This document shows, piece by piece, positions 55,697 through 64,000 of a DNA stretch of 64,000 nucleotides (positions within the stretch are counted from its first letter, which is position 1; every line of letters starts with the position of its first letter). The position numbers were made by a program, and so were the translations under genes. Source of the DNA: Anoxybacteroides rupiense (GTDB taxonomy: Bacteria > Bacillota > Bacilli > Bacillales > Anoxybacillaceae); the NCBI RefSeq assembly GCF_014196195.1, contig NZ_JACIDF010000004.1, forward strand, positions 124,001-188,000, read 5' to 3'. Under the pieces are notes generated by a model. The model did no database searches. It saw only the letters and a program-made list of their open reading frames with translations, and was not told where the DNA came from.

Positions 55697-55780
55697 GCTC
55701 ATCCCCTCCTTCAAGCAGCGTACACGCTTATCATCTCCCCTCTTTTTATCATTCACTCATGCAAATCGTGGAATGATTTG

Positions 55781-55815
55781 CAAAAAAACACCGGAGTAAC
55801 CTCCGGTGTTTTTCA
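55781..55815. terminator. Terminator of the arginine operon
   Basis: AAAACACCGGAG, TAAC, CTCCGGTGTTTTT. Symmetric with T-rich ends on both strands; overlaps the argF stop region. Confidence 0.85.
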
Positions 55816-56760
55816 GCATGATAATAACGATAGCAAAATGGCTTTTTGGACATGGAGACGATTTCCCGCTTGCTCAAATACATAAGAATGGTCGCTGTCA
55901 ATGACGCCAGCTGTCACTTCTTCGTCGCGATGAGCAGGCAAACAATGCAAAAACATATAATCTGGCTTAGCCTGCTTCACTAGCTGTTCGTTGACTTGAA
56001 ACGGCTGGAACACTGCCAGCCGCTGCTGGCTTTCCTGTTCTTGTCCCATGCTCGTCCATACATCCGTATAAATGACATCAGCATGTTTCACCGCTTCTTG
56101 TGGAGAATGGGTCACGACAATTTGTGATCCTGTTTGTTTGGCTACTTCGATTGCAGCCTCGACATATTGTTCTTTCGGTTCATAGCCTACCGGGCATGCA
56201 ATCGTACAATCCATCCCTACTTTGGCAGCGGCGATCATTAATCCATGGGCAACATTATTGCCATCTCCGACATATACTAGCTTCAGTCCCTTTAGCTGTT
56301 TTTTCGTTTCATAAATGGTTAGTAAATCAGCCAGTGCTTGACATGGATGATCGTCATCTGTCAATCCGTTAATAACGGGCACCGTTGCGTACTGTGCAAG
56401 CTCTTCGATTTTGCTATGGGCGAATGTGCGAATCATAATCGCATCTACATATTGCGATAATACTCTTGCCGTATCAGCAATGGTTTCCCCGCGGCCAATT
56501 TGCAAATCATTGCTGTTTAAATAAAGCGCATGTCCGCCTAACTGTGTCATCCCCACTTCAAAGGATACTCTCGTCCGCGTAGATGGCTTTTCGAAAATCA
56601 TCGCCAATGTTTTCCCTGTTAATGGTGTATAGGCTTGACCTGCCAGCTGCTTTTGTTTCAACTCACTTGCTAACGTTAGTAAATCATGGATCTCCTCAGA
56701 AGAAAAATCGATTAATGTTAATAAATCCTTTCCTTTTAATGAATGGATTGTCGCATTCAT
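55813..56760 (-). CDS. argF: Ornithine carbamoyltransferase
   Basis: A 315-aa transcarbamylase. Carbamoyl-phosphate motif STRTR (about 60), HPCQ (about 142), ornithine-binding DVWTSMGQE, and HCLPAHR. It makes citrulline. Its ATG overlaps the carB stop by 4 nt, and it ends the arg operon. Confidence 0.97.
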   Translation of the reverse strand: MNATIHSLKGKDLLTLIDFSSEEIHDLLTLASELKQKQLAGQAYTPLTGKTLAMIFEKPSTRTRVSFEVGMTQLGGHALYLNSNDLQIGRGETIADTARVLSQYVDAIMIRTFAHSKIEELAQYATVPVINGLTDDDHPCQALADLLTIYETKKQLKGLKLVYVGDGNNVAHGLMIAAAKVGMDCTIACPVGYEPKEQYVEAAIEVAKQTGSQIVVTHSPQEAVKHADVIYTDVWTSMGQEQESQQRLAVFQPFQVNEQLVKQAKPDYMFLHCLPAHRDEEVTAGVIDSDHSYVFEQAGNRLHVQKAILLSLLSC

Positions 56761-59700
56761 CCTATCACCGCTTCCTCTGTTTGTTTTTTTAATTTAAGCC
56801 ATTCCTGAATCGAAAGAACGGAAAAATCGTCAGAATCAAGCGCCTGCAAAAACAGCTTGCACGTTTCCACTTCCGTAAAGGCCAGCAGCTGCCGTGACAA
56901 AGCAAGCATCCGTTGTTCCGCAGCTTGTTGATCGTTTTTGAAATTAAAAAAGGCTAATGCTTCTTTTCGCTTTACCCATTCAGAAAATGGAATGTGGCTC
57001 ACAAGCTTGATTCGCTTATTCTTCATTGCTTCTACGAGCGCTTGTATTTGCTCTATTTCTGCATCCACATAAACCTCGAAAGCATCTGCTTTTTTTGTCA
57101 AATAAGAATGGAACGCTTTGCCGGATGCCTCCGCTGCTGTATGAGCAATGCTAATTCCTTCGCCTGTCGATTTCATTTCCGGCCCGACAAGCGGATCGAC
57201 TCCAGGCAGCTTATGCATTGAAAAAACGGGATATTTCAAAACAATGTAGGGCATATCGCTGAAGCTGTTTGTCACAGAATCATTTACCTCATCTAAGCAT
57301 TTCCCAAGCAATAATTTTGTCGCAATTTGCGCAAGTGGAATTCCCGTCGTCTTGCTGACAATCGGCACCGTTCGGCTCGCGCGAGGGTTGACTTCCAGCA
57401 CATACACCTCGCCATTTGCGATGACAAATTGAATATTCATTAAACCTTTGAATTGAAGCTTTTGCACAATTTTTTCAGCAAATGTTTTTATCTTGGCTTT
57501 TTCATCTTCTGACAGCGTTTGCGCTGGCAGCCACGCATAGCTATCACCTGAATGGACGCCCGCTTTTTCAACATGCTCAATAATGGTTGGAATCAGTACG
57601 CTCTTTCCATCGGCTACCACATCGACTTCGGCTTCTTTTCCTTCCAAATACGCATCAATCAGTACGGGATACGTCAAAGTGGCCGCTTGCTGCAACAATT
57701 GCTGTTCATTTTGTACAATAAACATGCCTTTGCCGCCGATCACATATGACGGACGAAGCAACACCGGATAACCGATCTTTTCCGCTTTTTCCACCAACTC
57801 ATTTTCATTTTCGGCTATTACACCAGGCACGTGTGGAATCGCTAATTCCTCTAAAAGCTGATAAAAACGATCACGATCCTCCAGCTGGTCAATGACATCG
57901 TATGAGGCGCCTAAAATGGTCACACCTGCCTCTTCCAGTTCTTTTACTAGATTAATCGCTGTCTGTCCCCCGAATTGGACAACCACTTTTTGAATTTGTT
58001 CTGCCTCAATCACATTAAGCACATCTTCCAACACAAGCGGTTCGAAATAAAGACGATCCGCCACTGCAAAATCGGTGCTAACGGTTTCCGGATTATTGTT
58101 AATCAAGACGGTTTCGTATCCTTCTTTCTGAAGAGCATAGACGCTATGAACGGAGCTGTAGTCAAACTCAATTCCTTGGCCGATTCGAATCGGCCCCCCT
58201 CCGATAATAAGAACTTTTTCTTTATCGCTTGCTTTTCGTTCATCCGCACCAAAATAAGTGGAGTAATAGTAATCCGTTTCCGAGTGGAATTCCGCTGCAC
58301 ACGTATCTACCATTTTATAAGCTGGAATAATGCCAAGCTGCTTCCGCTTGCGGCGAATTTCCGCTTCCTTTACATTCCAAATATTCGCTAAAAAAGCATC
58401 AGAAAAGCCTTTTTCTTTCAATAAGCGAAGCATTGCGGCATCAATATGAGCAAAATGGGCGGCTTTCGCTTGTTGCTCAAGCATAATAAGCTGATAAAAA
58501 CTATTTAAAAAAAAGCGGTCGATTTTGGTTAGCTGATAGATCGTTTCGATCCCTTCGCCGCGTCTGAACAATTCTAAAATCGCAAAAAAGCGGCGATCAT
58601 CTTGATGAATTAATAGCTCTTTTAATTCATCATTCGTTTTGGCGGACATCTCCGGCAAAAACAATCCGTTATTAGCCCCCTCCAATGAACGGACAGCCTT
58701 TTGCAGGGCGCGCTCCAAATTGCGGTCAATCGCCATCACTTCCCCCGTCGCTTTCATTTGCGTTCCTAGGCGGCGGTCGCCGCTTGGAAATTTGTCAAAT
58801 GGCAAACGCGGAAATTTGACAACAACATAATCAAGCGCTGGTTCAAAGCTGGCAAATGTATTTTTCGTAACAGGATTTAGCAATTCCGCTAATGTATAGC
58901 CAACAGCCAATTTGGCAGCAATGCGCGCAATCGGATATCCGGTCGCTTTGGATGCCAAAGCGGAGGAACGGCTGACGCGCGGATTCACCTCGATTAAATA
59001 ATAATTTTTGCTAAACGGATCGAGCGCGAATTGAATGTTGCATCCGCCAATAATTCCGAGCGCTGAAATAATTTTTACTGCCGATGAGCGCAGCATATGA
59101 TATTCTTCATCCGTTAAGGTTTGGGATGGGGCCACAACAATGGAGTCACCCGTATGAACTCCGACAGGATCGATGTTTTCCATGTTGCAAACTGTAATGC
59201 AAGTATCGGTATCGTCGCGCATCACTTCATATTCGATTTCTTTGTATCCTGCCACACTGCGCTCCACCAAACATTGGGTAATGGGACTTTCCGCCAATCC
59301 CTTTTCAACGAGGGATACAAATTGCTCCATGGTTTCCGCAATTCCTCCGCCGCTTCCCCCTAATGTATAGGCTGGACGGATAATGATCGGGAAGCCGATC
59401 TTTTCAGCAAAAGCAACTGCGTCCGCTACATTCGTAATAATTTCACTTTCTGGCACCGGCTCGTTTAACTCATACATTAACTGGCGGAACGCTTCCCGAT
59501 CCTCTCCTTTTTGGATCGCTTCAATCGGTGTTCCAAGCAATCTCACGCCATATTTCGTTAAAACTCCTGCTTCATGGAGCTGAAACGCTAAGTTTAATCC
59601 CGTCTGTCCTCCAAAGGTCGCCAACAAGCCATCAGGCCGTTCTTTCGCGATAATGCTCTCCAAGCTATCGACTGTCAATGGCTCAAAATAAACAGCATCT

Positions 59701-59882
59701 GCATGAACATCGTCAGTCATAATCGTAGCCGGATTGTTATTGACTAGAATGACGCGATAGCCTTCTTCCTTTAAAGCGATGCATGCTTGCGTACCAGAAT
59801 AGTCAAACTCCGCCGCTTGACCAATCACAATCGGTCCAGATCCGATGATTAAAATCGATTGAAGTGATGGATCTTTAGGCAT
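56757..59882 (-). CDS. carB: Carbamoyl-phosphate synthase large subunit, arginine-type
   Basis: A 1041-aa subunit of two homologous ATP-grasp halves (starts [17 protein letters not shown] and [17 protein letters not shown]) and a C-terminal regulatory-type domain. It makes carbamoyl phosphate with CarA. Embedded between carA and argF with overlaps at both ends, so it is the arginine-specific enzyme, not PyrAB. Confidence 0.97.
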   Translation of the reverse strand: MPKDPSLQSILIIGSGPIVIGQAAEFDYSGTQACIALKEEGYRVILVNNNPATIMTDDVHADAVYFEPLTVDSLESIIAKERPDGLLATFGGQTGLNLAFQLHEAGVLTKYGVRLLGTPIEAIQKGEDREAFRQLMYELNEPVPESEIITNVADAVAFAEKIGFPIIIRPAYTLGGSGGGIAETMEQFVSLVEKGLAESPITQCLVERSVAGYKEIEYEVMRDDTDTCITVCNMENIDPVGVHTGDSIVVAPSQTLTDEEYHMLRSSAVKIISALGIIGGCNIQFALDPFSKNYYLIEVNPRVSRSSALASKATGYPIARIAAKLAVGYTLAELLNPVTKNTFASFEPALDYVVVKFPRLPFDKFPSGDRRLGTQMKATGEVMAIDRNLERALQKAVRSLEGANNGLFLPEMSAKTNDELKELLIHQDDRRFFAILELFRRGEGIETIYQLTKIDRFFLNSFYQLIMLEQQAKAAHFAHIDAAMLRLLKEKGFSDAFLANIWNVKEAEIRRKRKQLGIIPAYKMVDTCAAEFHSETDYYYSTYFGADERKASDKEKVLIIGGGPIRIGQGIEFDYSSVHSVYALQKEGYETVLINNNPETVSTDFAVADRLYFEPLVLEDVLNVIEAEQIQKVVVQFGGQTAINLVKELEEAGVTILGASYDVIDQLEDRDRFYQLLEELAIPHVPGVIAENENELVEKAEKIGYPVLLRPSYVIGGKGMFIVQNEQQLLQQAATLTYPVLIDAYLEGKEAEVDVVADGKSVLIPTIIEHVEKAGVHSGDSYAWLPAQTLSEDEKAKIKTFAEKIVQKLQFKGLMNIQFVIANGEVYVLEVNPRASRTVPIVSKTTGIPLAQIATKLLLGKCLDEVNDSVTNSFSDMPYIVLKYPVFSMHKLPGVDPLVGPEMKSTGEGISIAHTAAEASGKAFHSYLTKKADAFEVYVDAEIEQIQALVEAMKNKRIKLVSHIPFSEWVKRKEALAFFNFKNDQQAAEQRMLALSRQLLAFTEVETCKLFLQALDSDDFSVLSIQEWLKLKKQTEEAVIG

Positions 59883-60942
59883 ATACTTTCTCTCCTTTGT
59901 TCACTGCTTGCAAAAATTCAGCAAAAATATGTTCTGTATCATTTGGTCCGGGATGTGCCTCCGGGTGATACTGAACCGATAAAATCGGTTTGTATCGGTG
60001 AACCATTCCTTCTACCGAATCGTCGTTCACATTGATAAAGCGAATGTCAAACGGCGTAGCGGCCAAACTTTCTTTATTGACCACATAACTATGGTTTTGC
60101 GAAGTCATGAACACCTTTTTCTTCTGCAAATCATAAACGGGCTGGTTGGCTCCGCGATGTCCAAAGCGGAGCTTCTCTGTGTTGGCTCCGTATGATAATG
60201 CGACGAGCTGGTGTCCTAAACAAATCGCAAGCGTCGGATAATGGTCAATCATCATTCGGATAGTCGGCAAATATTCCGCCAGCTGCTTCGGATCTCCCGG
60301 GCCATTGGATAAAACGATCCCGTCGGGCTGCAATGCTTCAATAGCGGAAAATGGCGTATGATAAGGAACGACGGTTACTTGGCATCCTCTTGTTACCAGA
60401 GATTGCACTATCGATTTCTTATAGCCAAAATCGACGAGTACAATATGCGTATCGCCGTTTCCATATACGGACATTTGCTCAGTGGACACACTTGCAACAG
60501 GAAAGCGAATTTCCTTGAGCGCGCCAATCTCCGATTCTCCTGGAGCAATCCACCCCATCATCGTTCCTTGATTGCGAATCTCTTTTACCAGCGCCCGCGT
60601 ATCCACATGGGTTAATAGCGGAATCTTCCATTGCTGCAAGTATTCTTTTAAACTATATTTCGCTTCATAATGGTATCCTTGCTGACTTGCCTCATATACA
60701 ATCACCGCCTGCACATGCGGTTTTTTACTTTCGAAATCGGTTTCATTAATTCCATAATTTCCAATAAGTGGATACGTGAACACCATGATTTGGTTTTTAT
60801 ATGAAGGATCTGTCAGCACTTCCTGATAGCCGGTCATTCCTGTATAAAAGACGACTTCCCCTTGAATTTCCCCGTTTTCTCCCGGCACTTCAAGAACTCC
60901 GGCAAATGTCTTTCCATTTGCTAAATGCAAACAAGCGTTCAT
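59875..60942 (-). CDS. carA: Carbamoyl-phosphate synthase small subunit, arginine-type
   Basis: A 355-aa subunit whose class I glutamine amidotransferase half has the triad Cys in AICLGHQ (about 243), and His/Glu in VQYHPEAHPGP. Start at MNACLHL, 5 nt after GAGGTG; an upstream GTG three codons earlier is in the ribosome site. Overlaps carB by 8 nt. Confidence 0.95.
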   Translation of the reverse strand: MNACLHLANGKTFAGVLEVPGENGEIQGEVVFYTGMTGYQEVLTDPSYKNQIMVFTYPLIGNYGINETDFESKKPHVQAVIVYEASQQGYHYEAKYSLKEYLQQWKIPLLTHVDTRALVKEIRNQGTMMGWIAPGESEIGALKEIRFPVASVSTEQMSVYGNGDTHIVLVDFGYKKSIVQSLVTRGCQVTVVPYHTPFSAIEALQPDGIVLSNGPGDPKQLAEYLPTIRMMIDHYPTLAICLGHQLVALSYGANTEKLRFGHRGANQPVYDLQKKKVFMTSQNHSYVVNKESLAATPFDIRFINVNDDSVEGMVHRYKPILSVQYHPEAHPGPNDTEHIFAEFLQAVNKGEKVYA

Positions 60943-61018
60943 CGCAGACACCTCATTGTCGAATTTTTATTACAAAATGAGAATTTTTATGCATTCACTA
61001 TGAAAAAAAATTCCGCTC

Positions 61019-62176
61019 CTAGGAAATAGCCACATATTCGTTTAGCAACACTTCTTTCAAGATGGCAACAGCCCTATCCAGTTCTTCTTTCGTTACAATC
61101 AGCGGCGGCACTAAACGAATCACATTCGCGCCAGCGGGCAGTACAAGCAATCCTTTTTCATGGATAAGCGGAATCAGCTTTGCCACGTCCGCCTCGCATT
61201 CGATTCCTATTAATAAGCCGAGGCCGCGCACTTCTCGCACATGTCCGACTCCGGCTAAAGCCGTGCGAAGCTGCTCTAAGAAATAATGTCCTTTTTCTGC
61301 TACGCTTTGTAAAAAATCATCTTGGAAAATCACTTGCAAGGTGGCTTTCGCCGCCGCCATTGCTAACGGATTTCCGCCAAATGTGGAGCCGTGAGTTCCC
61401 GCTGTAAACGCATCTCGCAAAAAGGCCTTGCCAATCATCGCTCCGACCGGAAAGCCGCTTCCTAATCCCTTGGCTGTCGTAATAATATCTGGTTCAATCG
61501 AAAAATGCTGATAGGCAAACGCCTTCCCGGTCCGTCCAATTCCCGTCTGCACCTCATCAACGATCAGCAATGCTCCATATTGTCGACACAACTGAACAGT
61601 TTTTTGTAAAAATGATTCATTGATTTGTCTTACTCCGCCTTCGCCTTGCACGATTTCCAGCATCACAGCCGCCACTTGTTCACTCATTTCCTTTTCCAGC
61701 ATCTCTATGTCATTAAACGGAAGGTGAACAAACTCCGGTAAAAGCGGTCCAAAGCCCTTATGAACTTTTTCTTGTCCTGTTGCCGACATCGTAGCAAACG
61801 TCCGGCCATGAAACGACTGCTGAAAAGAAATCACTTTTGCCCGTCCTGTATACTTTCTTGCCAGCTTTAACGCCGCTTCATTTGCTTCCGCACCGCTATT
61901 GCAGAAAAACACATAATCCCCGCAGCTATGCCCGGCAAGCAGCTGAGCCACTTCTTCCTGCAATGGATTTGTAAATAAATTAGAGGTATGCCACACCTTA
62001 TTTAGCTGAGCTTCCAATGCCTCTTGCACTTGTGGCGGACGATGCCCTAAATTGCAAACCGCAATTCCAGCCACAAAATCTAAATATTGCTTGCCATCTG
62101 TAGCGACAACTGTCGTTCCTTGTGCCGATTCCACACATAGATCCCAACGATTATACGTCGGAAATAACGCTCCCAT
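61019..62176 (-). CDS. argD: Acetylornithine aminotransferase
   Basis: A 385-aa PLP enzyme of class III with the Schiff-base lysine in [14 protein letters not shown] (about 238) and [11 protein letters not shown]. Converts N-acetylglutamate semialdehyde to N-acetylornithine. Start at the ATG overlapping the argB stop (TAATG), after GGGGG. Confidence 0.95.
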   Translation of the reverse strand: MGALFPTYNRWDLCVESAQGTTVVATDGKQYLDFVAGIAVCNLGHRPPQVQEALEAQLNKVWHTSNLFTNPLQEEVAQLLAGHSCGDYVFFCNSGAEANEAALKLARKYTGRAKVISFQQSFHGRTFATMSATGQEKVHKGFGPLLPEFVHLPFNDIEMLEKEMSEQVAAVMLEIVQGEGGVRQINESFLQKTVQLCRQYGALLIVDEVQTGIGRTGKAFAYQHFSIEPDIITTAKGLGSGFPVGAMIGKAFLRDAFTAGTHGSTFGGNPLAMAAAKATLQVIFQDDFLQSVAEKGHYFLEQLRTALAGVGHVREVRGLGLLIGIECEADVAKLIPLIHEKGLLVLPAGANVIRLVPPLIVTKEELDRAVAILKEVLLNEYVAIS

Positions 62177-62949
62177 TAGCAAACCCCCGCTTCCTTTTGA
62201 ATGCTCGTTCCATGTAGTTTTCCTTCTGAATAAAATGAGTGCTTCCCGCTTACAATCATCACCTCAGGCAGAGAATCCGACAAAGCGCTTAGCGCCGCTT
62301 TGACCTTCGGGATCATCCCTCCTGAAATAATTCCGTCCTCTATCATTTTTTCAATTTCTTCTGCTGTTGCATACTCCACAAGTGAACCGTTGTGCAGCAC
62401 TCCTGGAACATCGGTCACAAAAATGAGCTGTTGGGCTCGCAATGCTTGGGCGATAGCACCAGCGGCCGTATCGGCGTTAATGTTATATTTTTGTCCGTTC
62501 TGATCGCATCCAATCGGCGCGATCACCGGGATATAACGAACACGAAGAAAATGGGCTAAAAATGATGCGTTAACGCGGGTGACGGTTCCCACATACCCTA
62601 GCCGTTCAAGATCAAGCGGAGCCGCTTCAAGCAACCGGCCATCCACGCCGGACACCCCGGCACCAGGCAAATGGTATTGCCAAAGCAGCGAAACAAGCTG
62701 TTTATTTACTTTTCCGGCTAAGACCATTTCAACGACATCCAACCCTTCTTTTGTCGTTTTCCGCAATCCATTCACAAACTCGCTTTCAATCGCCAGCTGC
62801 TTTAACATTTGCCCAATTTCCGGCCCTCCTCCATGAACGATGACAATATTTTTTCCTTGGGCATGCAACGCTTGCAAGCTTTGAAAAAATGATGAAGATA
62901 ATTCGTTAAGAACGCTTCCTCCGCATTTAATGACAATCGTTCCCTGCAT
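62176..62949 (-). CDS. argB: Acetylglutamate kinase
   Basis: A 257-aa amino-acid kinase. N-terminal [13 protein letters not shown] and [21 protein letters not shown] near residue 180. Phosphorylates N-acetylglutamate. Start after GGGGGGAAGAGG. The short length and absence of an N-terminal helix suggest the arginine-insensitive type used with ArgJ. Confidence 0.95.
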   Translation of the reverse strand: MQGTIVIKCGGSVLNELSSSFFQSLQALHAQGKNIVIVHGGGPEIGQMLKQLAIESEFVNGLRKTTKEGLDVVEMVLAGKVNKQLVSLLWQYHLPGAGVSGVDGRLLEAAPLDLERLGYVGTVTRVNASFLAHFLRVRYIPVIAPIGCDQNGQKYNINADTAAGAIAQALRAQQLIFVTDVPGVLHNGSLVEYATAEEIEKMIEDGIISGGMIPKVKAALSALSDSLPEVMIVSGKHSFYSEGKLHGTSIQKEAGVC

Positions 62950-62968
62950 TTTCCTCTTCCCCCCGTCA

Positions 62969-64000
62969 TCACGTGCGATAGCTTGCGTTAATTTTCACGT
63001 AATCATAAGTTAAATCGCATCCCCATGCGACTCCTGTACCATTTCCAAGATGCAGGTCAACATGAATCATAATTTCATGATTTTGCAAATAAGCCGTTGC
63101 TTCCTCTTCAGAAAACGGTTGGGGTTCGCTTGCTTTTAGCATGACAATATCCCCTAATGTAATATCGACGCAGTCAGGGTTGACGGTTGCATCCGCATAA
63201 CCGATCGCGCCGATAATTCTTCCCCAATTGGCATCCGCTCCATAAACCGCCGTTTTGACAAGATTAGAGCCGACGATTTGTTTGGCGATGCGCTTGGCAT
63301 CGTCATCCGTCACAGCCCCTGATACGCGAACCTCAATCAGCTTGGTCGCTCCTTCTCCATCTTTGGCAATTTGTTTCGCCAAATCCTCGCATGTTTTCTT
63401 TAATGCATCGTAAAATTTATTCCATTCTGGATGGCGCGGCGTTAATTCGGTTGTTTCAGCAAGGCCGCTCGCCATGACGACCACCATATCATTTGTAGAC
63501 GTATCGCCATCGACCGTGATCTGATTAAACGATAGATCAGTAATGGAACGAAGCGCCTCCTGTAAAACGGGCGAGGAAATATTAGCATCTGTTGTAATAA
63601 AAGCGAGCATCGTCGCCATATTAGGATGAATCATTCCTGATCCTTTGGCAGCCCCTCCGATTGTCACGGTTTTCCTCTCAATCGTCGTTTGATAACAGGC
63701 TTGCTTCATGACTGTATCGGTCGTTAAAATGGCGGTTTGAAACGCATGTGCGCTTTCCTCTGTAACACTCGGCTGCAATTTTTTTATGCCTTCGCGAATT
63801 TTTTCCATCGGCAAAAACTCTCCAATGACTCCCGTAGAAGCGACCGCTACGTAGTGCGAAGGCAGCCCGAATTGCAGAGCGCAAAGCTCCCGCATTTCAT
63901 AAGCGTCTTTTAATCCCTGCTCTCCTGTACACGCATTGGCGCATGCGCTATTGACGACGATCGCCTGCAATTTTTGCTCAACCGCGATGCTCTCTTGCGT
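62969..64000 (-). CDS. argJ: Bifunctional ornithine acetyltransferase ArgJ, 5'-truncated by window edge
   Basis: At least 343 residues; the reading frame runs open to the window edge, so the N-terminus is missing. It has the autocleavage site HPNMATMLAF, whose Thr becomes the nucleophile of the beta chain, plus NSACANACTGEQG. It recycles the acetyl group from acetylornithine to glutamate. The expected argC lies off-window. Confidence 0.95.
   Translation of the reverse strand, partial: TQESIAVEQKLQAIVVNSACANACTGEQGLKDAYEMRELCALQFGLPSHYVAVASTGVIGEFLPMEKIREGIKKLQPSVTEESAHAFQTAILTTDTVMKQACYQTTIERKTVTIGGAAKGSGMIHPNMATMLAFITTDANISSPVLQEALRSITDLSFNQITVDGDTSTNDMVVVMASGLAETTELTPRHPEWNKFYDALKKTCEDLAKQIAKDGEGATKLIEVRVSGAVTDDDAKRIAKQIVGSNLVKTAVYGADANWGRIIGAIGYADATVNPDCVDITLGDIVMLKASEPQPFSEEEATAYLQNHEIMIHVDLHLGNGTGVAWGCDLTYDYVKINASYRT

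Overview
The window reads as a chromosomal segment of a moderately thermophilic, endospore-forming member of the Bacillaceae, most like Parageobacillus/Geobacillus/Anoxybacillus. This is inferred from protein similarity to Bacillus subtilis, from gene order matching the B. subtilis argF-yjaU-fabHA-opp-spx-mecA-yjbH-prpE-fabI-cotO-yjcD neighbourhood (inverted here), and from the presence of clpB, which B. subtilis lacks. Genes have strong AAGGAGG-type ribosome sites and many U-tailed hairpin terminators. I see no tRNA, rRNA, CRISPR array, transposase or prophage block; one lone holin-like gene is present.

Layout. (1) 0.1-5.2 kb: a metallo-beta-lactamase-fold hydrolase with a small partner, the UvrD-like helicase YjcD, spoVIF and a YjcZ-type spore peptide (each behind a sigma-K-like promoter), an unknown coiled protein and a thioredoxin-like protein. 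(2) 5.3-9.3 kb: an eight-gene minus-strand operon, DUF1657 / YhcN-YlaJ lipoprotein / spoVAC / spoVAD / spoVAEb / DUF1657 / DUF421 / 55-aa peptide, behind a sigma-G-like promoter. This is the arrangement known as the spoVA-2mob spore heat-resistance operon. (3) 9.4-21 kb: a spore-surface island. It holds small coat-like proteins, several with sigma-K-like promoters, the ytcA-ytcB-ytcC sugar pathway, a CotSA-like glycosyltransferase with a long charged tail, a CotS-family kinase-like protein, and CotO. (4) 21.5-24.9 kb: fabI with a FapR operator, a RodA/FtsW-type glycosyltransferase, and prpE.

(5) 24.9-38.4 kb: rluD-like, NAD kinase, relQ and yjbL as one operon; yjbK and cwlQ; the truncated globin yjbI with spxH; pepF and coiA; cardiolipin synthase; mecA; the TerC-family yjbE; spx; and a small membrane protein. 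SpxH and MecA are ClpP-system adaptors whose targets include Spx and the competence regulator ComK, so this block joins stress proteolysis to competence. (6) 38.6-46.9 kb: the oligopeptide permease oppABCDF, then trpS under a T-box with a UGG specifier, then yjbA. (7) 47-55.7 kb: yjaZ, fabF and fabHA (FapR operator), a yjzB-position gene, a yjaU-like hydrolase, yjzD, clpB (exact CtsR operator) and yjzC. The yjaV-med-comZ genes usual in B. subtilis are not seen. (8) 55.8-64 kb: arginine operon argJ(partial)-argB-argD-carA-carB-argF.

Unexplained structure: two dispersed non-coding repeat families. One is a 36-42 bp palindrome built on GTAGACAA, with four copies. The other is a roughly 40 bp non-palindromic repeat with two near-identical copies 46 kb apart plus one diverged copy. 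I did not find a clearly new multi-gene system. The best leads are these repeats, the coat/polysaccharide island with its modified CotSA, and the internal hairpin of the spoVA-2mob-type operon.
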